From Stieleria neptunia (lineage in GTDB: Bacteria > Planctomycetota > Planctomycetia > Pirellulales > Pirellulaceae): a DNA stretch of 64,000 nt. Of the stretch, positions 34,960-44,397 are shown one piece after another; the stretch's first letter is position 1, and the number at the start of each line of letters is the position of its first letter. The stretch spans positions 10,226,938 to 10,290,937 of the forward strand of contig NZ_CP037423.1 in NCBI RefSeq assembly GCF_007754155.1. The letters run 5' to 3'. The translations under genes were made by a program, and so were the position numbers. The notes under the pieces are model-generated. The model was not told the origin of the DNA. It did no database searches and was given only the letters and a program-made list of their open reading frames with translations.

Positions 34960-35328
34960 TTATGTTCCAATTGCTGAATGCGAGGTTGCTCGCCAGTAGC
35001 ACATTTCCACGTTTGTATCGTTCGGCAGGTGAAACCGTGTCTGTCGCTTGGCAACAATCTCGCGGCAGCGACATTGCCAAGCCAAACTAATGCGTTGGAT
35101 CAACACATCTGGACTGATCGGTCCCGCGCCGAGTTCATTCAGCAATTCATCGAACGTATCGCGATAGTCGGTCAGCACTTCGTCGACTGAACCATCAATT
35201 CTCTCGGCAGTAAGTTGCGTACTGATGTCGCGAAGCAAATCGCAGAGCCGATTCTTTGCTCGTCCGCTTACGACGCTCAACAGTGGGTGGTCGATGCGAG
35301 CGCGGTGAACGAGCTTGTTGCGAATCAT
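34960..35328 (-). CDS. Hypothetical protein
   Basis: 122 aa from ATG 35328. Soluble, charged and helical (SGRAKNRLCDLLRDIS, VLTDYRDTFDELLNELG), no signal peptide, two cysteines in WQCRCRE. No domain recognised. Lies just downstream of the ATPase on the same strand. Could be a genuine small gene or the tail of a lost one. Confidence 0.4.
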   Translation of the reverse strand: MIRNKLVHRARIDHPLLSVVSGRAKNRLCDLLRDISTQLTAERIDGSVDEVLTDYRDTFDELLNELGAGPISPDVLIQRISLAWQCRCREIVAKRQTRFHLPNDTNVEMCYWRATSHSAIGT

Positions 35329-35386
35329 TAGAAAATGCGAATGTTCTCGTCGAGTTGCAATGTTGTCGTCCTGTAGCGAATAACCT

Positions 35387-37813
35387 CTATTGTTTGTAAG
35401 CCAATAGTCGCAATGCATTGAAGACGACAACGAGAGTGCTGCCTTCGTGCAATGCAACTGCGGGACCAATGTTGAGACCGAGGATCGTGGCGGGGACGAG
35501 GAACGCGACCATTCCGAGACTCATCCAGAGGTTTTGACGAATGATGTGGCGAGTGGCGCGGCTGAGGCCGATGGCGAGCGGCAAGTGGTCGAGGTTGTCT
35601 GCCATTAAGGCGACATCAGCGGTTTCGAGGGCGACGTCGCTACCGGCGGCTCCCATCGCGATGCCGACGGACGCAGATGCCATGGCCGGCGCGTCATTGA
35701 CTCCGTCTCCGACCATTGCGACGCCGCCTTCGCTTTGCAGCTTCTTGATCTCGTTGACCTTGTCATCCGGCATCAAATCGCCGCGGGCTTCGTCGAGACC
35801 GACTTCCTTAGCGACCGCGTCGGCGACCTTTTGGTTGTCGCCCGAAATCATGATCATCCGTTCGATGCCAATTTCGCGAAGTCTTGCGATGGTTCGCTTG
35901 GAAGCTTCACGGGGTGTGTCCATCAAACCGATCACGCCGAGGTAACGATCGCCACGCCGGACGATCATGGTCGTCCGCCCGTTCTCTTCTAGCGATTCGA
36001 GAATCTCGCGGACGCTATCTGGTAGCGGCAGCCCGTCGACTTCAGTGAACAAATCGTCTTTGCCGATGTGAACGATGTCTCCCTCGACTGTCGCTTGTAT
36101 GCCGCGTCCGGTGATGCTCTGCAAATCGGTCGCATCGGGAATCGCTCTCCCACTCCCAGACTCTCCTTCCCCCAATCTCTCCTTCCCGTCACGCACGACG
36201 GCTTTCGCCAGTGGGTGCTTGCTCAGGTCTTCGACAGCGATTGCGGTTCGCAGCAATTCCGATTCCTCGACGCCATCTGCCGCGACAACGTCTGTCACTT
36301 TCGGTTCGCCTTCGGTCAACGTGCCGGTCTTGTCGAAAGCAATCGCTTCGAGACTGCCAAGACTCTCCAACGGCTCACCACCTTTGACCAGGATACCGCC
36401 GCTTGCCGCCCGAGCTACTCCGCTGAGCACCGCACTCGGCGTCGCGATCGCCAATGCACATGGGCTGGCAGCGACGAGAACCGCCATCGCTCGGTAAAAC
36501 GATTCGCTGAAGGTCTCGTCGATGACGAACGGTGCGAACAGCAACAGTACGACACCGGCAATAACTGAAGGAACGAAGTAACGCTCGAATTTTTTGGTAA
36601 ACTTCTGCGTTGGCGAAACCCGCGTTTCCGCTTCGCTGACCATCGTGACGACGCGGGCCAGTGTGTTTTCGGATGCGAGTTTAGTGACTTGTATTTCGAG
36701 CGAACCCGATTGGTTGATCGTTCCCGCGAATGCTCGATGCTCTGGCGGAAGCGACTCGGGATCGGATGCGGCAGCGGCGACGTCGTCAACGGGGCGTTTA
36801 TCGACGGGCGCGCTTTCGCCGGTGATCGGAGCCTGATTGATGCTGGACTCACCGGCGATCACAAAACCGTCTGCGGGAACTCGCTCGTCGGGTTTGATGA
36901 TGACGACATCCCCAACGACTAGCTCTTCGACGGAAATTTCTGATTCGTTGCCATCGCGTCGAACCCGTGCTGTCTTCGGCGCGAGTTCGGACAAGGCTTC
37001 AATGGCACGTTTGGCTCGCCCCATCGCGTAGCCTTCCAACGCATGGCCAATACTGAACAGGAACAAAAGCAACGCACCTTCGGCCCACGCTCCCAAGGAT
37101 GCGGCACCGGCAGCGGCGACGAGCATCAAGAAGTCGATCTCGAATTTTCTCGCTCGAATTTTCTCGATCGCTTCGGTGACGGTATAGTAACCTCCGAAGA
37201 CGTAAGCGGCGACAAAGCAACCCAGCGGAATCCATTCGCTCAGTTCGGCGAATGTTGCGATCAGCCAACCGATCAATAGGAACGCACCACAGAGGATTGC
37301 AAAGACCAGTTCCGACTTCGGTCCGAAGATGCCACCGTGGGCGTGGTCGTGCCCGGCATGGTCATCGCGTGGCTGCTCGGTTTGCCGCGACCATTCTCGT
37401 AGAGCGGTCGCGATTCTGCCCTCCGACGTGACCTCTCGGTCATACTCGACACGCAACGCACCGTCCGGCGTAACGACGGCTTCCAGCACGCCATCGACGC
37501 GACCAAGTCGAGATTCGATGGCGGACGCTCGTCGGGCATGCATCGCTTCGATACATGTGACGAAGTGACCGTAACGTTCTTCCAGTTTCGCGCCTTCCTG
37601 ACGGGCGATTCGTCGCACGTCAGCCACTGACATCGCATCCGGATTGAAGTGGATGCACAGTCGATCCGGCTGGCTCTCGTCCGCTGCCGAGATATGCGCG
37701 TCATCAATCCCGGTATGCTCCCGCAACCGTTCGCGAATACGTTCGACGCATTCGTCACGGGCATCCGGAACGCCGGGCAGCAGAAAACTGAGTTCTATTT
37801 TGACCTTATTCAT
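35387..37813 (-). CDS. P1B-type heavy-metal ATPase with SPC motif
   Basis: 808 aa. Residues 1-145 form two ferredoxin-like domains without any CxxC, then a His-rich linker DDHAGHDHAHGG (150-161). The membrane and catalytic core is complete: TGES 331-334, intramembrane S450-P-C452 (ASPCALAIATPSA), phosphorylated D494 in DKTGTLT, H533-P534, GDGVNDAPA near 715. SPC instead of CPC points to the P1B-4 group, associated with Co, Zn or Fe export. Residues 543-557 are encoded by a G-rich dispersed repeat within the nucleotide-binding domain. No ECF site upstream. Confidence 0.93.
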   Translation of the reverse strand: MNKVKIELSFLLPGVPDARDECVERIRERLREHTGIDDAHISAADESQPDRLCIHFNPDAMSVADVRRIARQEGAKLEERYGHFVTCIEAMHARRASAIESRLGRVDGVLEAVVTPDGALRVEYDREVTSEGRIATALREWSRQTEQPRDDHAGHDHAHGGIFGPKSELVFAILCGAFLLIGWLIATFAELSEWIPLGCFVAAYVFGGYYTVTEAIEKIRARKFEIDFLMLVAAAGAASLGAWAEGALLLFLFSIGHALEGYAMGRAKRAIEALSELAPKTARVRRDGNESEISVEELVVGDVVIIKPDERVPADGFVIAGESSINQAPITGESAPVDKRPVDDVAAAASDPESLPPEHRAFAGTINQSGSLEIQVTKLASENTLARVVTMVSEAETRVSPTQKFTKKFERYFVPSVIAGVVLLLFAPFVIDETFSESFYRAMAVLVAASPCALAIATPSAVLSGVARAASGGILVKGGEPLESLGSLEAIAFDKTGTLTEGEPKVTDVVAADGVEESELLRTAIAVEDLSKHPLAKAVVRDGKERLGEGESGSGRAIPDATDLQSITGRGIQATVEGDIVHIGKDDLFTEVDGLPLPDSVREILESLEENGRTTMIVRRGDRYLGVIGLMDTPREASKRTIARLREIGIERMIMISGDNQKVADAVAKEVGLDEARGDLMPDDKVNEIKKLQSEGGVAMVGDGVNDAPAMASASVGIAMGAAGSDVALETADVALMADNLDHLPLAIGLSRATRHIIRQNLWMSLGMVAFLVPATILGLNIGPAVALHEGSTLVVVFNALRLLAYKQ
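36145..36187. repeat. G-rich dispersed repeat inside the ATPase gene
   Basis: On the coding strand GGAGAGTCTGGGAGTGGGAG and flanking GGAAGGAGAG. In frame, encoding the Gly/Glu/Ser-rich loop KERLGEGESGSGRA. Confidence 0.65.
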
Positions 37814-37887
37814 TTGTTATCGCTTCGGAGTAAAGATTGTCTTTTCATAGCAGGTCCTTGTATCTTGGTCACTTTAAGACGTGGCCA

Positions 37888-38028
37888 ACAGGAACCAAGA
37901 GCCACCGAGGCGTAGGTCCGAATTCCGGCTTCTCGGCCGTGCCATTCACGTTCCCAACCGATGAAGCCGCCCAGAGCGGCTGCGACCAGAGCCCGTACCG
38001 CAAACATCAGTTCAATTTTCCAGTCCAT
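37888..38028 (-). pseudogene. MgtC-family N-terminal fragment
   Basis: 47 codons from ATG 38028 with the conserved start of MgtC/SapB membrane proteins: ALGGFIGWEREWHGREAGIRTYASVALGS. Similarity ends abruptly near 37888; the remaining helices are missing. Confidence 0.8.
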
Positions 38029-38049
38029 TTCGTTTTGCCTTGCTGTGAT

Positions 38050-38343
38050 TCAATGGTCGAGTGAAGTGGAGTTTCGCAGCAGTTTTCCCAGGACAACCGC
38101 AAGACCGAGATAGGCAAAACTCGCCAGCGCTCCAAGCTTGAGCGAGTCCTGACCGCCGGCCGCCTCGGCCACAAATAGTGCCACCGTAAAACCCATTGCG
38201 CCCAGAAGTCCGATGACCGGCACATCTCCCCACGTCAGACGCTCGCCGGTTTCGTCGTTCACTGGAAGTGCGGCAGTTCCGCGCGTCAGTTTCAGTAGCA
38301 GGAAACCGAACACGGTCATCGCCGTGATGCCCAACGTCTTGCC
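38050..38343 (-). pseudogene. NhaA-like Na+/H+ antiporter C-terminal fragment
   Basis: About 97 codons from GKTLGI to the stop. GKTLGITAMTVFGFLLLKL, WGDVPVIGLLGAMGFTVALFVAEAA and LKLGALASF match the last three membrane segments of NhaA. No start and no N-terminal two thirds. Its upstream end abuts the tail of the RND adaptor pseudogene. Confidence 0.75.
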
Positions 38344-38395
38344 AATGCCTAAACAATGAGGTAGTTGAGCATCCGTGCAATCCTTGTTCGGCGAC

Positions 38396-39369
38396 GCAGT
38401 CGCAGCCTGCACCAAGGTTGTTCTTGAGGAGTTGTGCCCGCAGCACGTCGCTGCCGTCGGTCGCGATCACTTCGCCCGGCAATACACCCGAAAGAATTTC
38501 TGTCACATCGCCATTGACCGCTCCCAAACGAACCGAGCGGACATGGAAAACCTTGTAGCTGTCGGGGCTGACGAAGTAGTCCTTGTCGCGAACAAAGACG
38601 ACTTGGCAACAACCTTCCCAGTGAGACGAACTTCACCAACCTCCACCGGATCGCGCACGTTCTTCGTGACCTTCCAAACGCTTCCCGGCACCCGCGACGC
38701 CATGCTCGCCTGTCGCGTTGGATCGTAGATAATTTCTCCGTTACCAACGATCGACTCGGTGATCGGGGCACGCTCGACCAGTTCAACATCGACGCCAGCC
38801 TGTTGAACCGACTCGATCGAAGCGAACTGGATGCGTGTCTGGTAGACCTCGCAAGCACTGTTGTTTTCTTTGCGAGGCGCAATCGCCAACGCACGCGCCG
38901 CACGTTCCAAATCCTCCGCCGAAACCGATGGCGTTTCCTTGAGCTGAGCAACGTCGGGATGGTCGAGCGTACAATTGTGAACGCCGTGGACGCTGCACCA
39001 ACCGTAATCCGGCCCCTTGGCCATCAACGTTGGGTCGCACTCGACGCAAATGGACTCCGGCACCGAATGTTCTTCACACCAATCATCGACAACCGGCTCG
39101 ACATCACCGGTCAGCGCGGCGAATTTGGGAATCCGCCAATCGTTGTGATGGCCATACCAAAACACGGCAGCGAACCCGGCCAAAACCAGCGTTGGTCCGA
39201 TACTACCGAGGACCAACGAGATGCCGCGGCGAATGGGACCCCAACGTTTCGATTTGGCGTCCTGACTAAATTCAGTTTCGGGGGCAGGAACTGTGCGACC
39301 ATTGACGGAGGACTCCACTGACTGTTGCCGAGAACTTTTCCTCGGCGCATCGGCAATCGGATGACTCAT
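38396..39369 (-). pseudogene. RND efflux periplasmic adaptor (CusB/CzcB-like) with internal deletion and frameshift
   Basis: N-terminal part from ATG 39369: membrane anchor (ISLVLGSIGPTLVLAGFAAVF), a Cys/His cluster (DDWCEEHSVPESICVEC, WCSVHGVHNCTLDHPDVAQL) and the first adaptor strands (ITESIVGNGEI, VPGSVWKVTKNVRDPVEVGE). Near 38612 it jumps, in another frame, to the C-terminal part IHWEGCCQVVFVRDKDYF, FHVRSVRLGAV and GVLPGEVIATDGSDVLRAQLL. The lipoyl, hairpin and barrel parts between (estimated 150-200 codons) are gone. It cannot make a working adaptor. Confidence 0.85.
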
Positions 39370-39539
39370 TGGAAAACCTTGCTGACTAAAGACGGTGCAA
39401 GCAGCGCACGCAACAACCGCGAGCGCATACAACGACCAACAACGCCGCCGACCAGAAGCTAGATCCCGAGTAAGCACATCCGTAGCCGGAATTACAAACC
39501 GAGTTCGCCGGTCAGCAAACGAAGCGTTCTAGTCGCGGC

Positions 39540-39938
39540 TTAGAGCAGCCAAGAAGAGTGCGCAACGCGCACCGAGCGACCCGTCAAGAGATCGAATGGA
39601 CGAGGCTGATGCTCGAATCGAGAAACCAAGCCCTCAGAGAGATCAAGCGACTCCAATTTCAGCGGAGCGAGATTCACGGCGAGCTGAAAATCAACCATCG
39701 TCCGATGGTTCAGCTCAGGCGTGACCTGACACTCGCATCCCGTTTCGCAAGGGCAAGGTGATTCCGCTGGTGGAACGCCATCGTCATCGCAAGTCGCGTT
39801 CTGTTCACCAGAACAACCACAAGAATGATGCACAACTGCCACATCGCTTACAACACGATTGTCAAACGCACCCTGGCAACAGACCGGGCACGCGACAACT
39901 CGCAGTGCGATAAACGATAGGAAAAGCAGCCGATACAT
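39540..39938 (-). CDS. Secreted Cys-rich protein
   Basis: 132 aa. Signal peptide 1-16 (LLFLSFIALRVVA). The mature N-terminus is Cys-rich: CPVCCQG, SCGCSGEQNATC, CPCETGCECQ (about 13 Cys), followed by a Cys-free region. Organisation parallels the protein at 10404-10835 (Cys-rich head, plain tail), suggesting paralogues with soft-metal binding heads. It lies upstream of the broken adaptor on the same strand, as expected for a metal-efflux operon. No ECF site was found before it. Confidence 0.72.
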   Translation of the reverse strand: MYRLLFLSFIALRVVACPVCCQGAFDNRVVSDVAVVHHSCGCSGEQNATCDDDGVPPAESPCPCETGCECQVTPELNHRTMVDFQLAVNLAPLKLESLDLSEGLVSRFEHQPRPFDLLTGRSVRVAHSSWLL

Positions 39939-40284
39939 CGTGTCCTTTGGTATTTCTTAATTTAGAGTCAATTAGCTAAATTGTAGGCTAGAGCTAGCCT
40001 TGCGTCCACTTCGGTTTATCGGCAAATGCTGCCCGCTTTGTCCTGTCATTCTTGCATGGCCGGCCGCTAATCAGGCAATTCGCATACCAACTCGCCCATG
40101 ACGTGACAATTTGGTCGTCAAACGAAGGGAAAGCCAGTTGCTAGATCAACACCGTGCAGAGCGTCGCCAATCGCTTGCCCGTCGTCGTCGGCCATTGACA
40201 GTCATCGAGCCGAGCAGGCGCACGATGCAAAGAGGCCAGCATCGAAGCCGGCGCTATGCATTTCACTAGCTCTCGACGTTACTT
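39939..40284. other. Intergenic, no gene seen
   Basis: AT-richer near 39950-39990, with TTAGCTAAATTG followed by GGCTAGAGCTAGCC, which may hold the promoter of the Cys-rich gene. No coding sequence or RNA gene recognised. Confidence 0.5.
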
Positions 40285-41199
40285 TCAATTCCTCCGTGGA
40301 ACAACTCGCATTGGGCCGACGACGTAGTTTGGATTTTGATGCTTTGCGATTTGGGCGGCTTGGATGTTGTTTCGGGCCGGAACGACGACACTCAGTGGCA
40401 TCCCATAGACGCCGGGTGATGGCTCCATTCTGACTTCCCAGAGATCAAACGCGCCCGCGTCGTAGGCTTGCAGGTTGAGTTGTAACTGCTGTATTTGCTG
40501 CGCTCGCATCTGCTGGCGTTGATACGCTTCTGCCTGGGCGTGCGCGAGGAACGATTCCTGCTCTTTCGCTTCATAGTCTTCTTTGGCCGCCAGCCAACGC
40601 TCCCAGCCTGGCTTGAGCACGCTGACGACCTCATCGGTGAACAGGAAGAACGGCGCGCAATACAAATCACCATCCTCTAGCTCAATCATCACGCCGGCGC
40701 ATTCAAATATGCGAGGTTTTCCTTTGAGTTTCCTCACCCATTGTTCAAGCTCCTTCTCGCCAGCGATTTCTTCGCCTGTGAAATGCTCCACGATCTTGGG
40801 GATGATGGCTCGGTAAACACCAGGCATCTTGTCGAATCGGCGGTCGTTGACGTAGACGCGCCCGAGTCGTCGTTGGATCACGACCGGGTGCTTGTCAAAG
40901 CCAACGATTCGGCCCGGCATTTTCAAGCCAGACTTCAGCGTCCAAACTTGCTTGCTTCCGGTCGATTGAACCAGCTTTGCGGCTTCTTTGTCAACGTATT
41001 CCTGGTCCTGCTTCGATAGTTTCTCCAGTGGTACGGCCACCAGATCGCTGTTGGCCTTCTTGAGCACCACGGTCGAGTCGCTAAAAGCAATCATGTCACC
41101 GGTGATGCTGTAAGTCCCGGTCGAGTCAGACCATTCTTTTGCGGCGGCGTTGGTAGTCGCCACGACAACCAATGTCAGCCAGAGTGCATAAGTTTTCAT
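40285..41199 (-). CDS. SHD1-domain secreted protein
   Basis: 304 aa from ATG 41199 with GAGGAGAT upstream. Signal peptide (1-20). Residues 21-65 match an SHD1-like domain (EWSDSTGTYSITGDMIAFSDSTVVLKK cut by shorter loops; VPLEKLSKQDQEYV), abundant in planctomycetes. A second strand-rich repeat (75-110) follows, then a globular region, a Gln-rich coiled coil (RQQMRAQQIQQLQLNL) and a C-terminal domain. ATG overlaps the stop of glgX (ATGA), so it is likely coupled to the debranching enzyme. Role unknown. Confidence 0.75.
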   Translation of the reverse strand: MKTYALWLTLVVVATTNAAAKEWSDSTGTYSITGDMIAFSDSTVVLKKANSDLVAVPLEKLSKQDQEYVDKEAAKLVQSTGSKQVWTLKSGLKMPGRIVGFDKHPVVIQRRLGRVYVNDRRFDKMPGVYRAIIPKIVEHFTGEEIAGEKELEQWVRKLKGKPRIFECAGVMIELEDGDLYCAPFFLFTDEVVSVLKPGWERWLAAKEDYEAKEQESFLAHAQAEAYQRQQMRAQQIQQLQLNLQAYDAGAFDLWEVRMEPSPGVYGMPLSVVVPARNNIQAAQIAKHQNPNYVVGPMRVVPRRN

Positions 41200-43361
41200 C
41201 GTTGTGTATCTCCTCTGAATGGGGTGGATTGCTGCAAGACAACCACGCTGCGTGGATTGACACGGTAGGCGTGCTGGTTGATGACCGGGTTTGATGTGTC
41301 GCATTGGATATCGAGTGGACTGGGCAGCGAAATGTCGATGACCCGTTGCCAATCGCAATCTCGTGGATGAATAACAAAGGAACGTGCTTCCTTCGAGCCG
41401 TTGATCATCACGTACAGATCGCCACCGCAGCTCCGCGAATCTCTCAGGTAATAAGCCAGTACCCGCGACTGAGCCGACATGTCGACGGTCGGTTCTTCAG
41501 CACCAAACCAGCAGATATCGTCTCGCCAAAACGTCGATCGTCCAATGGATGGATGCGTTTTCCGGAAGGCGATCATCTGCTTGAAGAAGCGAAACACTTC
41601 TTGGTTGGATTCGAGTCGATGCCAGTCGAGCCAACTTGCTTCGTTGTCTTGGTTGTAAGGATTGTTGTTGCCGCCCTGCGTTTGCATGAATTCGTCGCCC
41701 ATGCGGAACATCGGCGTCCCAGCCGAAAGCATCAATAGGCAACAGAAGTTTTTGACTTGGCGTTTGCGTAAGTCTCGCACCGACTGGGAAGCGTCAGCGT
41801 CGCCTTCCCAGCCGCTATTTGAGCTGAATTCTTTCGGGCCATCCTGGTTGCCTTGGCCATTGGCTTCGTTGTGCTTGTCGTTGTACGAGACGAGATCGTA
41901 GAGCGTGGAGCCATCGTGCGACGCAACGTAGTTAATGCTCTGGAATGGTCGGTATGACTGCGAAGGGTGATCAGGAAATAAGTCACTGCTTCCGTACAAC
42001 CTTGTCATCAGGTCCGGAAGCATCCCCGCATCGCCTCGAACGAAACGTTGCAACGTGTCACGATAGCGACCGTTCCATTGCATCCAAGTCTGACCGGGGA
42101 ACGAGCTGCCCAGTTGGTACAGTCCGGCGGCGTCCCATGGCTCAGCGATCAATCGGACATTGGCCAGATCCGGATCGCTCGCAATTTGATCAAACAATGG
42201 TGGCTGCTGCAGATTGATGTTGCCTTCCGAGTCCCTTGAAAAAACGGATGCAAGATCAAAACGAAATCCGTCAACGTGCATCTCCTTTGCCCAGTATCGC
42301 AGGCTATCGACGATGAGCGACCGGACGGTGGGATGCGACGTATCGAGAGTGTTGCCGGTGCCACTGAAATTCGCATAGGGCGAGGCGGGATCACTTGAGG
42401 CAACGTAATAGACGTCGTTGTCGATTCCACGGTAACTGTAGGTCGGCCCGCGATGATCGCCTTCGCATGTGTGGTTGTAGACGACGTCCAAGATGACTTC
42501 GATTTTGGCCGCGTGCAGCTCACGAACCATCTCGCGAAACTGGCTGTGTTGCTCGCAAGACGAGTGGTGAGACGAGTAGGCGTGATGGGGCGAGAAGAAG
42601 TTGAGCGGCATGTAGCCCCAATAGTTGTTGTCTTCCGGATCGAACTGAAAGACCGGCATCAATTCAACCGCGGTGACGCCAAGCTCCTTGAGGTACGGAA
42701 TTTTTTCCACGACGCCAGCGAACGTGCCGCGGTTACTCGGATCAACATTGGAAGAGGGGTCGCGTGTGAATCCACGCACGTGCATTTCGTAGATCACTAA
42801 GTCCGAACCATGTCGAATCCTTGGCTCGTTTCCCCAGTCGAACGGACAACGGCAAACATCCAGCCGCCCCAATGGAGCGCGACCCGCATTGGAACCGGGT
42901 GAGCGGGCTGCTTCGCGGTTGAAGCATTCCGGGAAGAAAACACTACGTGAGTATGGATCGAGCAATATCTTTTCTGGGTCGAAAGCGTGCCATGGCAGAG
43001 CAGCACCTTCGACCGGCCCATCGACTTGGTAAGCATAGTATTCCGCATCGCCTGCTTCAGAGATAGGGACACGGCAGTGCCAAATCGGCCCCGACTTGTT
43101 CTTCAGCGGATCAAGCTCGACGGAGTGCCATGGAACGCGCAGTTCGTCTTTGAGATACATCAAAAGCGTGACGCTACGAGCATTGCCTGCATGGATGGCG
43201 AAGTTGTACGCTTGTTCCTGCTCCAGCCATGTAACGCCTAGCGGTCGTGGCGTGCCCTCGTCCGGCTCCCAACTTGGTCCCTGCACTGGACGTCCGCGTG
43301 GTATTGACGTCACATCTGTACCACAGTGACGGCAATGCGACTGGATTGTTTTCTGTATCAT
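41196..43361 (-). CDS. glgX: Glycogen debranching enzyme (GH13 isoamylase type)
   Basis: 721 aa, close to the usual length of GlgX/TreX. N-terminal CBM48-like domain (about 38-150), then the GH13 barrel: VILDVVYNHT (289-298), nucleophile D369 in VDGFRFDL, acid E407 in LIAEPWD, and D483 in SHDGSTLYD. It cleaves alpha-1,6 branches of glycogen. A short N-terminal extension with CRHCG is unusual. Part of a minus-strand glycogen cluster with the CBM48 protein, UspA and glucan phosphorylase. Confidence 0.93.
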   Translation of the reverse strand: MIQKTIQSHCRHCGTDVTSIPRGRPVQGPSWEPDEGTPRPLGVTWLEQEQAYNFAIHAGNARSVTLLMYLKDELRVPWHSVELDPLKNKSGPIWHCRVPISEAGDAEYYAYQVDGPVEGAALPWHAFDPEKILLDPYSRSVFFPECFNREAARSPGSNAGRAPLGRLDVCRCPFDWGNEPRIRHGSDLVIYEMHVRGFTRDPSSNVDPSNRGTFAGVVEKIPYLKELGVTAVELMPVFQFDPEDNNYWGYMPLNFFSPHHAYSSHHSSCEQHSQFREMVRELHAAKIEVILDVVYNHTCEGDHRGPTYSYRGIDNDVYYVASSDPASPYANFSGTGNTLDTSHPTVRSLIVDSLRYWAKEMHVDGFRFDLASVFSRDSEGNINLQQPPLFDQIASDPDLANVRLIAEPWDAAGLYQLGSSFPGQTWMQWNGRYRDTLQRFVRGDAGMLPDLMTRLYGSSDLFPDHPSQSYRPFQSINYVASHDGSTLYDLVSYNDKHNEANGQGNQDGPKEFSSNSGWEGDADASQSVRDLRKRQVKNFCCLLMLSAGTPMFRMGDEFMQTQGGNNNPYNQDNEASWLDWHRLESNQEVFRFFKQMIAFRKTHPSIGRSTFWRDDICWFGAEEPTVDMSAQSRVLAYYLRDSRSCGGDLYVMINGSKEARSFVIHPRDCDWQRVIDISLPSPLDIQCDTSNPVINQHAYRVNPRSVVVLQQSTPFRGDTQR

Positions 43362-43397
43362 TGGATTGCCGAATTTCTAGTGCCCCGATCGCGTGCG

Positions 43398-43937
43398 TTA
43401 AAACTCGACCTGCAAGCTCAGCAATTCAGAACGCAATCGGTCGATCTGCCATTGCAAGTGATGCAAAGGATCGGCAGTGATTTTTGGCTGTTCCGCTCGT
43501 TCCAATGCCAGACGCGCGAGTTGAGCGGTAAGTTCCAACCGCTTTACCTGGTCGCTACGAAGATAACCACTTGCTTTCCTCGCCCAAGAAAGCTGTTGCT
43601 CGGCAAGGATGACGTCGTTCTTAACTGACTGAAGATGACTTTTATGCAGGTCGTGATCCGTGTGTTTTCCTGCCTGCTGAAGCAACTGCGTCGCGTAAGC
43701 CACCTGGTTCTCAAGCCTCAGCATCGACAACTTCGAGTTCATGTTGGGGATGCGGCGGTTGGCTTCCAATGCCGTTTCCAGATCATGTTCCGCCAGCTCC
43801 AGCTTCTTTTGAAAGTACCGCAAATCAACGTGATCGGTTGCGGCCTTTTCTTCTTGAGCCATCGCCATGGAAGCCACTGGCAGGCTAATGAGAACGGCGA
43901 TCACGGCGCGGACGATTTGGTTACGTTGGCAGTTCAT
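43398..43937 (-). CDS. Secreted coiled-coil protein
   Basis: 179 aa from ATG 43937, favoured by GAGG six bases upstream over ATG 43952. Signal peptide (AVIAVLISLPVASMAMA). The rest is almost all helix with Leu/Glu/Arg heptads (YFQKKLELAEHDLETALEANR, QLARLALERAEQ). Such periplasmic helical proteins may bind metals or act as scaffolds, but no family is recognised. Lies between glgX and the CBM48 gene in the same orientation. Confidence 0.7.
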   Translation of the reverse strand: MNCQRNQIVRAVIAVLISLPVASMAMAQEEKAATDHVDLRYFQKKLELAEHDLETALEANRRIPNMNSKLSMLRLENQVAYATQLLQQAGKHTDHDLHKSHLQSVKNDVILAEQQLSWARKASGYLRSDQVKRLELTAQLARLALERAEQPKITADPLHHLQWQIDRLRSELLSLQVEF

Positions 43938-43971
43938 CGGGTCCTCGAACATGAAATGTGGTGGGTATTGA

Positions 43972-44283
43972 TCAGGCGACTTCGCAGACGCGGTTCATCG
44001 TTCCAAAGTCATTAGGGACACATTGCGGGCATTCGGCACTGGCATGGCAATTAGCCTCGCAGCACCACTGACCGTCGACGACGAACTTGAATTCGTAGCG
44101 TCCTGGCTCTAGCTTGAGTTTGGCGGTCCACTTCCCATTGTCGGTCTTATCCATCGGTGTCACTTCGGGATTCCACTCATTAAATGAACCTGCCAGAAAA
44201 ACCTTTTCAGCCTCGGGGGCATGGCACTCAAATTCTGTGGCCTGCTCGGTGTCGGCTTTGGATGGAGTCGTTTGTTCGGACAT
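43972..44283 (-). CDS. Stand-alone CBM48/early-set glycogen-binding protein
   Basis: 103 aa, cytoplasmic. Residues 15-85 match the AMPK/isoamylase N-terminal glycogen-binding fold: VFLAGSFNEWNPEVTPM, GKWTAKLKLEPGRYEFKFVVDGQW. The tail carries several cysteines (CCEANCHASAECPQC). AGGAAAAACG precedes ATG 44283. It probably brings a partner to glycogen; the adjacent debranching enzyme and phosphorylase are natural candidates. Confidence 0.85.
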   Translation of the reverse strand: MSEQTTPSKADTEQATEFECHAPEAEKVFLAGSFNEWNPEVTPMDKTDNGKWTAKLKLEPGRYEFKFVVDGQWCCEANCHASAECPQCVPNDFGTMNRVCEVA

Positions 44284-44397
44284 TCGTTTTTCCTGAAATT
44301 TGAGATTGATTGATGGACTACAAGTTGGATGCTGGATCAGGTCCAGATATTCAGTCAGTTTGGAAAGTTCTGCGAATAAACATGGTGAACGATTTAT

